Shown: positions 22,630 to 34,870, numbered from the stretch's first letter. The stretch: 64,000 nt of DNA from Roridomyces roridus (GCA_029378245.1 JARKIF010000022.1:248001-312000); one strand, 5' to 3'. The notes: generated from the sequence alone by a model not told the origin. Made by a program: numbers and translations.

Positions 22630-24013
22630 TCATTTCATCCCGCACTCCGAGCAGAGCTGTAAGACATAATCCAATACAAGTCCTCCCCACACAAGCCATC
22701 CCAGATGACCGTTGCGCTTAAAATTAGCTGTTACGGTCTCAGCGATACGAAATCTGGTGGGGAAGTTGACTGACTCCAGCAGCTCGTCGGGACCTCCAGA
22801 TCGACGGTATAATATTGCCAGACAAGATGAATCGCCGTTCCCCCGACGGAGATCAAGAAGAATGCGGGACCCTGGGCGTTGAGATATCCGGCTCCTGCTA
22901 ATGTCGATACGAAGGCGACGCCGCAGCAGACAAGCAGAAGTCGGATCCAGGTTCCAAAAAGGATCGCAGTCGAGCGGACACCCATTTTCAGATCGTCTTC
23001 GATATCCTGACACGCGTATATTGTGTCTGAAATCCGATATCAGGGTGCCTCGTGAGGATAGCAGGCGACATACCGTACAGCATGGTCCAACTGGAAGGAA
23101 TGAGGTGAACACGAGGTTGCGGAAGATTCCGAGGACTTACCACCAGCAGCTAGCCATACCCACGGAGAGCACTGGATAGTCGACGCTTTCGCAGATGGAG
23201 ATCCAGGCCGTGATGAGCCCGAAATTCATGGCAAACCCGAGCCACGCCTGAGGCCAATGTGTCACTCGTTTCAAGAGTGGATATATCACGAATCTACGGA
23301 TTAATTTTCGGGCCTCGATGGATTTGAAATCTACTCACAGAGGTAAGAGTTGAAAGAGTGCAACCCAGAATCTACGGAGGATGAGGCAAAGACCCAATAC
23401 AAAGGGGCTCACGCACGCTAAATCATGCTCTGTGAGGTAGAAAAACCCGACGGCAACAATGTACTGCGCCACCAGAAAGAGTGTGGCCGCCGTAACGGAG
23501 ATACGCCCGCTCGGCAAGGGTCGGTTTTTCGTCCTCTCTGTAGCGCAGGCATCAAGTCCGAACAATCGAATCAGTACAGTCACCTACCGACGCCGGCGTC
23601 CATTTCACAGTCGAATATGTCGTTCACAGTGCACGCGGAGCTGCGCACAAGGAACGCGCCGAGCAGCATTTTTGCAAGATTAAGAGCGTAGAGACGTGGG
23701 TCAAGTAGTGTAGCGTGAGCTGCCATAGTGAGGCCCCAGGCTATCGTCTGTGTTGGCTGTAGAATCTCGCCTGATCTGGAGGTACTTACCAAATGGCCAG
23801 AACATCAAGACCGTGCCAGTGGGCTGCAGAATTCAATCAGCCGCAGGATGAAGCGCCACCACCTCTGCATACCTTTTGGACGCGAATCAACTCCAGGTAT
23901 GGGCGGAAGTTCTCCGACGCCAGACCCAAAGGAAAGGGGGGGACTGACTTGCGGGATTCATGGTGAGTCACGAGAAGTGTCTTTTCATTTCGGATGAGAA
24001 GTGAGGGATCCAT
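22630..24013 (-). CDS. UbiA-family membrane prenyltransferase, 348 aa
   Basis: Eight exons on the minus strand: 24013-23873, 23823-23790, 23740-23588, 23537-23339, 23293-23141, 23090-23074, 23026-22775 and 22727-22630; phases agree and give 348 residues. Both Mg-diphosphate motifs of UbiA enzymes are present: NDIFDCEMDAGVERTKNRPL (first Asp-rich motif and Arg-rich loop) and YDTIYACQDIEDDLKMGVRS (second). Several hydrophobic helices surround them (FLVAQYIVAVGFFYL, LLLVCCGVAFVSTLAG). These enzymes move an isoprenoid chain onto an aromatic acceptor within the membrane. Candidates are the COQ2 step of ubiquinone synthesis or a meroterpenoid prenyltransferase; sequence alone does not decide. The 17-nt exon 23074-23090 splits the start of the second motif. 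Start is the ATG at 24013 (MDPSLLIRNEKTL). Confidence 0.9.
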
Positions 24014-26175
24014 GAGAGAAGGAAGAGACAGTGAAGGGAATTCGATGGGGAGGAGCTGCACAGAGTGGTCTTTTAAAGGACGAGAGCACCCCCAACGCCA
24101 TGTGGTGAGACAGAAGAGCTCGTTGACATCAGAAATTAGCGCCCCAGGGATTCGCAGGAGTTGTATCTGGAAGCGAAGGAATACATTTACCCGACTGGGT
24201 TAAGCTGCGGCTGGAAGGACTGACTACAATAAAACTTGAAGATGCACATCGTTTGTGGACCTGAACTTACCCAATGGCAGTGTCGGAGCACACTAGCCGA
24301 CAGACGAGTGTAATTGCGCTCGCGCATCATCACCGAGTACGCTTTACGAGCGAAGCGGGAGGTTAAACGAGTCTATTGGAGCGGATCGAGGTCAGAGGCC
24401 AGAATCCGCGCAGCTCGGAGAGCCCTGCCAGTGTACTTATCAGGAGATCCACGAGACCTGGGTAGGCTGTTGCGCATTGTGAAACGATTCGTCTTTGCTG
24501 TCGACCCGTTCGGACGCGAGTAGCAGACGCGCACACGAGCGCTCCGGGACATAATATAAAGTATTAGTTCAGACTCAGAGATGAAACACTTGTGAAACGC
24601 CTGACCGTGCAAACAGAAAGAAAAATCTTCGCCTCACAAGCGGGGGAGATAACCTCAGTGGCGTCCCAGTGGCGACGCGTCGATAGTAGTGACTGTCGGC
24701 CCGTTAGCCTTTTGCCCGAGAAACATGGACTGCGGCCTAGATCCTCGGACGTGCCGGGCTAAGATCTACCGGAGGACTAATCCAGTCCAAGAGATGCGCA
24801 GTGACACTGGCAGTCCGTACGTCTCGGTTTCCGAGGATCAACAAGAGCATTCTCCCCGAGTGCCAGATATTCAGCTCTACCGTCGATGGCCTGCAGTGTC
24901 GGTCAGAATCGCACCTCTCAATACAATTGATTCGAAGCACTCACGCGGCTCCCCTTGCTTCGACGCACGAGGTCCTCACTCAAGCTCTGTCTCTCCCCGG
25001 GATCGTGGGTCTCTCGATGGCGCACAAATCGGCAACTTGAAGACGTACGATTATCGATGGCGTTCCTAAGAGTTAGCATTGAAGAATACCGAGGAAGTGC
25101 TCGGGGAATCAGCGGTGTTTCGGCCAGTCACGAAGACGATCCAAGACGCGTCGCAGATACTTAGGTGGCAGCCGAGGGGCGCGATGAGAACCACAGCGCC
25201 TATAGGGCACAGACCGCAGAGGAATCAGGATTGCCTACCTAGTCAAATGGGAGTGAGGCGCTTCACCTTTGAAGCTTCAGCGTCTCGTGACTCGTGAGTC
25301 GTGGGAGAAGTTTCAATCCGCCAGAAGCAGCTGAGAAGAGCCATGCGAGACTAGGTCGATGTGGAGAATGAACGATCCAGAATTGAGGAGCCGGTGAGTC
25401 ACAAGCGCGAAACAGGTCGTGGTTAAGGGCAAGGAGCGGATCCCGGATCAATCGATCACGCGCACGGACCAATCCACATCAATTCAATTCTCTCTCTGTC
25501 GCGGCAGTGCCGCCTTGCTTTCGCCGCAATGGCCTCTATCTGCCACAACCCCTGGAGGCTCCTGGAGGAATGCACACCGCACGGGACCATCGTCAGCCCC
25601 GATGCACCACTCGTCGACCACACAGCTCTCAGCTCCATCAGACATCTTGACCATCCGAGTCAGGTACGAGCACATGTAGAATGGTCTGAGGTGCGCCCGA
25701 CTAGCCCTGATTCTCTCCTCGCCCGCTGATGCCTCCTCACTCTCTCAGAGTACAAATTCCACGCCATCGCCTCCCGATCAAGCCCATGAGGGAAGACCAG
25801 CAAAGTAGCTCGCTGGAGCAACCGCTGGCATCATGAGGTGCATTTACCCAATCCATCGGTCGATCTTTTCAATATGCAGCAGTGTCCCCCCGAGACTTCC
25901 CCCGCCATGTCACCGCGCTGCATGCCATCCCACTGCTCCTCTCCCAGTTCAGGCCGTAAGCCTGGTTACTTTTCGCGATTCTGGGTCCCGGCGGGCAAAC
26001 CTCTCTCGTCTTCTCGCTCGTCGATGCGTTGAGGTCTTGGTTTGATTTCGGTGTGCCAGCGGAGGTTAGGAAAACGCACGGGCAGGGCCCGTGTGAGGGA
26101 GTTTTTTTTTTTGCGGTATCTGTGGTGGTGACGTGGCGCGCAGAAGTCGAGTTCATCAGGAAAAAGCCACCTGGT
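24014..26175. other. Long gene-poor interval
   Basis: Only short frames, none with a recognisable domain, leader or conserved splice pattern. I see nothing to annotate. Confidence 0.45.
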
Positions 26176-26177
26176 TA

Positions 26178-27081
26178 GGTAGCACTCCCGAGTCTCCGGA
26201 GGCTCAGTAGCCCGGTAGTCAAGTACCCCCTTACTGTGTACTACCAAGCTGCCTCCAACTGCTACCAGTGCTACTGAACAGCGGGCTACCGAGGCTACTG
26301 TGACTCCAGTGCAGGGAGGAGCTGACCCTAACAGAATTCACAAGGTTCAAAAGAAACACTGGGTACTGCTGCTATTCTACTGGAGTGACCAAGGTCAGAG
26401 TGAGTTGGGAATTTAATTAAAGGAATGCAAGCGGCGGGACTCGAACTCAGGACATTTGCAAAAGACAAGTAATATTAAGAGACAACTAAACAACTACACT
26501 AAGTACGCATTGCAGATGGTGTGCATGTCTGTTCCACATCATTGTCTCTCCAACCACAACTACTTACCTCTGGCAAATATATATCCTGTAGTGAATTTGA
26601 ACTGGATGTGGAAGTTGAAAGCACAGGCACAAGACTGAGCTCAAGTAGAAGTTGGCCTGTTAGCCAATGTCTTCACTGTTACTTTAACTTACTTAGGCAA
26701 GGTCATTTTTGTTAGTGAGGTGGATGTACACATTGAATCATTTGGGCACTCTGTAAGGAGGTTTCATCCAGAGGGATGAGAAAATGAGGCAAACAAGTGC
26801 TATCAGCCAGCCAGCCCAATGCTATAAAAATGCTATTGTTTCTACCAAGTCAACACAGGCAGGCAATCAAGTGCTACTGAGACATTAGTGTAAAGCTATC
26901 CGGGCTACTGAGTTTGAGGGCGTAGCTATCTAAGCTACTGGGTTAGAGGGTATGGTTACTGAAGCTACCAAGTGCTACTGGACTCCCCACTCAGAGCTAC
27001 CAAGAGCTACTGAGCTGCGCACTCAATGCTACCATGGCTACTGGAGCTATCAGACCTACCTACCGCTTGGTGGGAGCTACC
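26178..27081. mobile_element. GCTACT-rich non-autonomous element, about 0.9 kb
   Basis: The left end is TA-GGTAGCACTCCC and the right end, inverted, TA-GGTAGCTCCCACC. Both subterminal regions (26178-26310 and 26890-27070) are packed with GCTACT/AGTAGC-type hexamers in both orientations. The TA borders suggest a TA-target element. The internal part includes a tRNA-like stretch. Boundaries are less certain than for the hAT elements. Confidence 0.5.
26425..26515 (-). repeat. tRNA-derived SINE-like remnant
   Basis: The minus strand reads AGTGTAGTTGTTTAGTTG, A-box-like, then about 40 nt later GAGTTCGAGTCCCGCCGC, a good B-box/T-arm. The acceptor stem does not close, so this is not a functional tRNA. 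A similar B-box lies at about 28522-28540 on the same strand and another at 41165-41180. Confidence 0.35.
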
Positions 27082-27419
27082 TAATAAAAGTGTGTTTCCT
27101 GATGTTGGGTGGGTACGAGTCTGATGCCAATTCGGACGAAGGAGAGATTTCTCTAGGATTCGTTCTAGAAGGCATTGCGGACCCTGGCGCCGGCGCGAGA
27201 TGTGGTATATCATTGAGGTGTTGAGTAGGGTCGGATTGAAAGTGCGTCCGACCTCTCAAAATCACTGTTGTCCAAATGAGTAAGGCTGACGAGTTGCTGA
27301 CAAGGGCACTGTGATCTATTGTCAATTCATTAAACCGCGTCGATCCTGAGACGCTGCCGCGACAAATGGTCTGGTGAAGAGGCCTACTTCTATTCCACCG
27401 ACGTACGACGATCTACAGT

Positions 27420-28646
27420 CACAGGGGGCATCAAGCGTGGCACTTTGCCTTGTGTGCCAAGGTAGCACTTGCGTGGCACTTGGCGCGTAGTTGGCCGGAA
27501 GTTGGACATTACGTGTGAATTTCCTTTGTTCCCCGGCCTTCACAATTGGCCGGGAGCGTCGTGATATAAGGATAGACATTATATCTTGAGGGAGTGAGTG
27601 TCCACATAGAGGGCCTTTAATATATGTAAAAATACTGTTGATACCCTCCATGCTGTGGCCATGCTTGTTGCAGGGAAATTAGGGCTGGGCACCGTAACCG
27701 TGTCACACGGAATACGGCTCCGTAATACGGAGACGGTGCCGTGCCGTGACCCCTGGTGGTGTGGTTTACACGGCCCGTGCTCAACACGGCCGTGTGCCGT
27801 ATTTCCCGTATAAATCCGGCCGTTACGGCCGTAATCCGGGAATGCTCGGCAATCTCTCCTGAACACTGTCAGCGCGGTAAATCTGTGTCGGAATTCTCTC
27901 ACCGAGTGATGTAAACAGGGTGGGCAAGTACACAGATGGCTTCCCCTTTGGGTGCGCGGGCTTGCGCGGGCTGCGGCACACATCGTTGACGTTTACGGCA
28001 GCCGCCATCAGCGGATCAGCGCCCTATCAACTTCAAAGTCGAAGGTGGCAGATGTTCCCAGCCCATGTTTTGCCTCAGGAAGGGTAGCGGTGGGTGGAAG
28101 GAGTCAATTGGACTGTAGGGTTTGTTGAATCTACCGTTCAATACCCATGATCAGGCGGGAACCCAGAGAAATCGCTTGCCATCAATTTACGGCCGTGTTA
28201 CGGAGATACGGCCGTATACGGCACCGTGCCGTACCGTCAGCCATGTCTGCTGCAATTTTACGGACCGTGATCACACGGCCGTCAACCAAAACGGCCGTAA
28301 TTTCTACGGCCGTGTCCGTTACGGTACGGTGCCCAGCCCTAAGGGAAATGGAGTGACTCCGGTGCAGGAATACCCAATGACACCACCCAACATGCTGCGA
28401 ATCATGTTTTAAATTCGCTCAATGGGTCAGGAATTATTCTCCACAGTTTAGTTGAATTATAAACAAGTTGTTTGGCGGTCAGAATCACCAAATGTGTCGG
28501 GCAAAGAAAATGGGTACATAAGCACAGATTCGAACTCACGCACATCAAAAGAGCACCTAGGCACGTGGTTTTATGTCCACGGCCCAACTGCGCGCCAAGT
28601 GCCACCTTGGCACACAAAAAATGTGCCACGGCTGATGCCCCCTGTG
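27420..28646. mobile_element. Non-autonomous element with CACAGGGGG ends, 1227 bp
   Basis: The ends are inverted copies beginning CACAGGGGGCATCA and continuing with GTGGCAC repeats for about 70 bp (left 27420-27490, right 28570-28646). They are flanked by a 3-bp AGT (27417-27419 and 28647-28649). End and target size suggest a CACTA-like or similar cut-and-paste family. It encloses a complete hAT MITE. Confidence 0.65.
27680..28341. mobile_element. Nested hAT-type MITE, 662 bp
   Basis: The ends are inverted copies of TAGGGCTGGGCACCGTA, flanked by a perfect 8-bp duplication AGGGAAAT (27672-27679 and 28342-28349). The subterminal regions are full of ACGGCCGT/CC-ACGG palindromes. No transposase frame. 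It inserted after the surrounding CACAGGGGG element. Confidence 0.9.
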
Positions 28647-28649
28647 AGT

Positions 28650-29424
28650 ACAAACAGCCCTGGTTGATGTGATCTCGGTCTCATCCCCGATACGCTGATG
28701 TGCACAGAACAATACATCGCTGGCGTGGGGTGTATTTGGGCCGGCTAACTAGAACGGTCTCCGACCGCTGCTTTCTCTCTGACTTATTTTAGGACTCGCT
28801 ATCGGGGAGATTTCAACTCCGTTCAAACTTGCGCTTCCGTGGGTACCGATCCTGGGATACCACTTTGCACGCAGCCTTGGAGCGACTATCTTTTTTCCCC
28901 TTTGTGCTTCCCCGCTTGATCCGCATCACAGCCAATGACCGCTGCCTGATCTGCCACCACAACCCTCACGCAGGCGGTGCCTGGCAAGGATCAACGGGCT
29001 CATGGCCGCGGACCCGGGTTCAATGTTCATCTCATTGCCCCACGATGTCTCTTTCGCGTCTAATTAAACCAACGCCTATCACTAACCTTCTCGGCAGTAG
29101 ACGAGAATTGGGAGTATATCGTACTGTTTTCCAGTGGAAAATAGTGCGAAGGTGCGTCCCGTCGTGCACTTTTCGTTGTGCAGCCACTTCTATTGAAGCT
29201 AGTATAATGCACTGGTGACTGACGGTCGCCTCCATTGCATTCTAGCTAGCCGACACAGTCATCAGTGGCAGAACCCAAATACACGCTAAGCGGTGGATAC
29301 GGCAAGGCACGGCACCTACCCCGCGTGACCGTTCCAAATACCGGATGTCATAATGACCTGGGAAGAACCGACCCTTTGAATTTGTGGATCGATTTCACAA
29401 TGGCCGATAGCGATGGAGTTGTGA
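28650..29424. other. Intergenic
   Basis: No gene recognised between the CACAGGGGG element and the LINE tail. Confidence 0.4.
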
Positions 29425-29666
29425 TGGATAGGATAGGATAGGATAGATTACACGGCACGGTCCGCTTATCGAACGCCGGTTTCCTGGGATTATCCCAGTG
29501 TACAAAGCAAGTCAAATACACCTTCGTCCCAGTACCTCCCTCCGCACTCTAAGCCCTAAGCGCAGACCCCATGAGAAGACCCATGCCCCACGGTAGAACC
29601 TAGAGTACGAAAAAAGGTAAGTCGTTGAACCAGAGTCAGCATCTTCGAAAGAACAAGGGATAAACT

Positions 29667-32600
29667 TCATGGGCGAGGGTGAGGGACAGCGAAGAATTCC
29701 TCCAGGACCTCATGCACATATTTGGCTACCAGTACAATTGTCGCGCGTTCATATATCATGGCTTTCAAGAACTCGACACTCTCAAGTTCGGCCATCTTTA
29801 TTTGCAGCTTCGGTACAGTGTTGAATAATTTTGCCAGGAACGTAGCTCGCAATTGAACGACCGTGGTAGATCCTCGACAGTCGACCAGTGCATGCTCTGG
29901 GCTTTCAACATTTGTGGGGCAGAAGCGGCAGACGCGTTCATTTCGCGGGACTGGTTTGTGTGCATGGTCATTGTACCGCCAGAGTTCCAAGGCAAGACGA
30001 TGGGTTGAAAGCAGGATGGACGTAATTGCCTCTCTATGCTTCTGTGTCTTTACCATGAACAGATAGTGCCTCAAGAACAAAGTTTTGAGAGCGAGCGGCT
30101 GGTCCTTCTGCGGTTCACGTCGTCCGTGCAGCAGATAAAGTTTATCACTTGAGTCGACTTGCATCTGCAGCCATTGAAGTGCACATTTTTCGACATCTTT
30201 GCGGTAGATCTCCACACTCGTCACGCTGATTGAGGAGAAATCCAGCGCCGGGCACTCAAATGGTAACTTTCTTGCTGCTATGAGAACATCTGCAACCCAT
30301 GATTTCTTCCCGTGTGCCGCAAGTTCGATGGAGCTATCCAACGCAACGCGAGCCAAGTGGGGGAGTGTCAGGGAAAGAAGGTATCTCAAGTATCCGAGCA
30401 AGAGCAGAAAGCGTCGAATTCGAAGGGGCATGATCCCAGTTTCCGTGAAGAGACCCACGACAATAGAATGGGAATGGACATTGAGAGACTGTCGCAAAAG
30501 GTCAACCTGTATTGAGCAAAGTTCCTTCACATGGATATCCTCACTATCCGGCGACACTTCATAGCCATGGACGAGGTGAGGATCTACTTGACCCATGAGG
30601 AGGGTGTTGAATTGCTTGGGGTTTAAGCGACCAGCCGAGTCTTCAATGCCCATAATTCTATGTACGCAGAATCTCGCGGTACTTGCCTTGGACTTGTAAT
30701 GGGCGGCAAACATGTTTCGCGTGTCTGACCTGATATTGAGGCCAACATATTTTTCCTCGTCCACGATGCTGAGTAGATTGGCACCTAGCTGGAATTGGAG
30801 GCCATTGGGTGAAGGTCCGAAGATTATAATTACTGTCTTGACCATGTTGACAAGAATGAAATTCTTCGAGCACCACGCGGCGAATTCGTTGAGTCTGCGC
30901 TGGAGGCCCCGCGCGCTTAGGGAGATGAGTAGAACATCATCTGCTTGCGCTAGTAATGCCATCCGTACACTGGATAGAACTGGGTCGTCAGGATGCTCAA
31001 GAATGGTCAAGTCGGCCATGAAGAGATTCCACAGAACAGGTGACGCTGGATCCCCAGTTAATAGTCCGATAAAGGCCTTGAACTTCTCCGAGTCCTGGTC
31101 CCCGTGTCGGACGAAGTATTCCATCCTTGTGTATAAGGTTCCCCAGGGGTAGAGGTAGAGGTACGAATGGCCTGACCTCCACCCCTACCTCCTCTACCCT
31201 TACCTCCAAAGGTCGGAGGTACAGTCAGAGGTTTGGGCCTTGGACAGGGCCTGGGGGCTACAGATTCCTAGATGTTGTGTTGAATAGGCCTTTCCAGGCT
31301 TGTGCTCACCCGTGGGTTGGTCACTAGCCACAAAAGCCTCCATTTACAAATGAGAGGTCGAGCATGGGGTCAACCTCTACCCTTACCTCCGTCGACCTTA
31401 CCTCTGACCTTTGGAGGTAGACCTCTACCCCTGGTGAACCTTACTTGTGTATAGCATGCGCAGCCAATCGAATATTGCGCCTCCCATTCCCATGCGCACG
31501 AGCTTCAGCCATAGCGTCGGGTGGTCTGTAGACGGGAAAGCGTTTGTTGCGTCCACTGCGGCAACGAAGAGGGTGCGCCCCTGTGCCCGAGCCCATTCCT
31601 TGACACAGCGTAAGATGAAGGGATTATTATTCGTTCGATATCCTTCTCGGAAGCCATTTTGGAAGTCAGGAATAAGTCCTCGGGAGGTAGCCCATTCGGT
31701 GATGCGCTTGTGAATGAGTAGCGTTAGGATTTTCAAGACACAGCTCTCGAGTGCAATCAGTCTGTAGCTGTTGGGATCGGTCTTGAGCTTCCCTGCCTTG
31801 AGTAGAGCAATCACGATAGACTTGAACCATGTCGAGGGCCCGTCTTTGCGTGTTATGCATTCGTTGCACAGTTCCACCAGCGCTTCGTTGGGAATTTGCA
31901 GAATTTCGGAATACAGGATTGTATCTTCTCCGGATGCACTGTCCAGCCCCTTCTTGCGTATTTGGATTTTCACTCACGCCATGTCTTCCACGGTCCAGAG
32001 TTTTGAAAAGAAACCTTCAGCCGAGGTGTCCGTAGTGGACTCGGGGATTTGGCTAGCAAGGATTCGGTTCAGTGTATGCTGGGGCGCGTCGAATGCCTCG
32101 GGGAGGATAGCAGGTGGATTCAGTCGTTTCTCAAAGACGTCTCGAAGGCTTTCGGCTGTAACGGCTGCCGATATTGGCGCAGGAGCTGATAGCCTTTTAA
32201 TTGCTTTCCAGAATGCCGCGGGTGTAGGCGCATCCATCAGCATGCGCTGGTTTGCATCTCGTATCTCGTATAGTCGTTCCCTCCCTCTATGACTTGAGGG
32301 GTAAGATAGTCGACGGGGAGGTAGGTCATGAGCAGCTTCGTCCTTGCCCATATCAGATGGAAGGTCGCAAGTGATCTTCTCAACTTCGATGGGTGCATAT
32401 TGCCCGAAGAATAGCGGCGGTGGAATTTGCTCGTGAGGGATAGCAGCTGGTCTTCCCATTCTTGCACCTGCCTCAGCTAGTTCCTTGGCAGAACTCAGAG
32501 TCTCGTTGACGACACCCTTCTTCAGGTGTACAAAGTGCAGAGGTGCGCTTCGGCAGGCGATCCATGCGACGATACTTTGTAGGATGTCGCCGTTAGGGCA

Positions 32601-33872
32601 TGTCCAGCCGATGGACTCGTTTTTGAAGGCGTAGTACTTGACGGATCGGATGGCGTACTCTGAACGAGTCGAGACAATAAGGTTACGCGTCCGGGGAGCG
32701 GCTTGAAGAGCAATGAGCAACGCAGCCAGATCAGCACGGGCATTATTTTGGTTACCCCACACGCGAATCGAGCGATTCATTTTGGAGTCTGTACGGCCGA
32801 AGAGGGCTGCTGCGCCCGCATGTGCTGTAGTCTTTCCAGTACTTTTGCAAACTCCGTAGATGTGAACGAGGACGGGGTCAGTCGTAAATAGAACAGGGCC
32901 AAAGAGGGATAGGGTCTTCTTTGCCTCGTCATGTCCCTCCGCAAGAGTCTGGATTAATAAACGGTCAAGTTCCGTGTCGGCCGGAAGAGGACCTTCATCT
33001 TTCTTTCTCTTCTTTGTCGGCGCCGTTGTCGATTGACTAAGAAGCCCTGCGTCGACTTCGAGTGATAGTATGAGTGCGGCATGATCAAATTTAGACACGC
33101 GCGGTTCGACTTGAAAAGATTTGACTTGAGGAAATAGCTGCCTCGAGCAGATAGCGTAGTCAATAACAGTTTTCGTCGGATTCTTGACACCTTGAAACGA
33201 AGTATATTCCCCACTCTCGGGGCCGAAGCATTCTGCACCGCTGATAAAAACCAGATCGTAGTCGTTGCATATTTTGAACAGGAATCTGCCGCGGGTCGAG
33301 ACTTTGGAGTCCTTTGAAACACGGAAAGGATCTTGGAGAGACGGGCGATCTGCGCCCGTACGCGCATTCAAGTCGCCGAAGAGTAGGATTTGAAATTTGC
33401 CGTTGCATGCCAGCGAGAGAGACAAAGCCAATGCAAGACAAGGGTCGCGCTCGAGATCGGCTGTCCAGTCAGATCCTTCAGGAAGGAGATATGTGTTGTA
33501 TACGACAATGTCGCCGAGTTGATGTACCATGAAGTCTGGACCAGAAAGATCTTCTCGCAGGTGGGAAAGTATGCGAGTGGAGTTCACGATAGATGCCACA
33601 CCACCCCAAGATTTCGAGAAGTTGTGTTTTGGACACCGCGTGCATGAATAAATAGAATAGTTTTCGGGAACACAGACCACCTCGTGCTGACGAGGGCGCA
33701 GGTGAGTCTCCTGGAAGAAATTAAAATCAAAACTTTGCAGATCTTGTTGCGTCTCAGGGCAGCTCATGAGGAGGGGGAAAGAACCATTAATATTCCAACT
33801 TTTAAAGTATATCAACTCTGTAGAAGAAGTTGAAAGAAGTAAGGGGAGAACAGGAGTATGTACCGATGACAA
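29667..33872 (-). pseudogene. LINE ORF2: endonuclease, RNase H-like region, reverse transcriptase
   Basis: Segment 33872-31974 starts with an AP-endonuclease-like domain: FKSWNING, FFQETHL, LLFGDLNARTG, VIDYAI and FDHAAL are its usual blocks. After a basic linker comes an RNase H-like stretch (AGAAALFG, NNARADLAALLIAL, SEYAIRSV, KELAEAGA) in which the catalytic acids look eroded. Segment 31973-31425 has the RT fingers and palm (YSEILQIPNEALVELCNECI, VAAVDATNAFPSTDH). Segment 31124-29667 continues with LTGDPASPVLWN and LAQADDVLLIS (RT motif C as QADD), ending in a CCHC-type knuckle CRFCPTNVESPEHALVDC. A MITE separates the last two, and a stop lies between 31974 and 31973. No translation start is evident, so it is annotated as dead. 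Confidence 0.82.
31134..31443. mobile_element. hAT-type MITE inside the LINE RT domain, 310 bp
   Basis: The ends are inverted copies of TAAGGTTCMCCAGGGGTAG, flanked by a perfect 8-bp duplication CTTGTGTA (31126-31133 and 31444-31451). The interior is rich in ACCTCTACCCC units in both orientations. Taking out the element and one flank joins ...LYT to RMEYF in frame, so the LINE was intact here before the insertion. Confidence 0.9.
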
Positions 33873-34316
33873 CAGCTGTGCAAGGGAGGGAGGTAATGAA
33901 GACGTATTAAAAAGTCCATGGTTAAGGTAAAAAAGAGTTCATGAGCATGAGCTGCCCCTATTAGTTTGGGAACGCGATAATAGCAGGGTAGGTAGAGGCG
34001 AGACGGGCGGCATTGAATGCGGGGATGAGCCACGCGACGATCTCCGGCGACTCGAAACACCCGATGATGGTCTGCGGGTCTGGGCCGCGACGCGCGCGGT
34101 GGGCAGGTGCAGGGCCAGGCCCATTAGAGTGGGCAGGTGCAGGGCCAGGTGCGTTAGCGTGGGCAGAGGCGGGGCCAGGCGCGTTAGAGTGGGTAGCGGC
34201 GGGGACAGGTGCATGACTGGTGTGGACCGGAGCTACTGCGGCGACGGGAGCGGCAACCGGAGCAGCAAACGATCCTGCAGGAGGTGCTGTGAATGGGGGA
34301 GGTGCAGGAGTGTAGG

Positions 34317-34870
34317 TAGGGCTCCGACCCGGCCGTTGACGGCGACGGCCGTCGCTCTGACGGCCGTCATGGGAGGTCGGACGGGCCCCACCCGGCCGTC
34401 AGACCATGTTGCGAGGCCTCAAAACGGCCGGGTGGTACCCGTCAGACCCGTCACGGCCGTCATGACGGGTCGAAGCAGTGACAGCCCCTGACAGCCCGTG
34501 CCTCCAGCTAAATCGACCATCAGATTGATGTCAACGTGATGCCGGCAAGTCAAAATTACGGATTGGACCGATTGGTACTCGGGAAGCCTGCAGAACCGCA
34601 GTAGTGGGCCATCAGCAAGATTGCCGATGACCCAGGTGCGCTACCCCTGGAGCATCAAGTGATGATGGCAGCTCGGCATGGCTAGTTAGCCGAAGACCCG
34701 TCACCACCCGTCATGGCCTGTCGACGGCCGGGAACGGGTACCCCGTCAGCCAAGGAACCGGACCCGGACCCGGCCGTCAAAATTCTGGCTTCAGAGGGCT
34801 GTACGGCCGGGCCGGCACCCGTCGTGACGGCTCGTTGACCCGTCATTTTGACGGTCGGGTCGGAGCCCTA
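34317..34870. mobile_element. hAT-type MITE, copy 1 of 2, 554 bp
   Basis: The ends are inverted copies of TAGGGCTCCGACCCGGCC, with a perfect 8-bp duplication AGTGTAGG (34309-34316 and 34871-34878). It is nearly identical along its length to 61913-62455. The two copies differ by small indels (for example around 34545-34580) and scattered substitutions. Rich in ACGGCCGT; no coding capacity. Confidence 0.93.

Larger units (their letters stand above)
29425..33940 (-). mobile_element. Non-LTR retrotransposon (LINE), minus strand, inactivated
   Basis: Carries an endonuclease-RNase H-like-RT coding unit (29667-33940) and ends downstream in a short TATCC tandem repeat (29425-29446), which could be the 3' tail. 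The 5' limit is unclear because the coding frame opens after a TGA near 33940 without an ATG. The element is disrupted by a hAT MITE at 31134-31443. Confidence 0.75.

Noticed and set aside
30712..31152. Plus-strand frame of 146 residues
   Set aside because: Antisense shadow of the LINE RT region.
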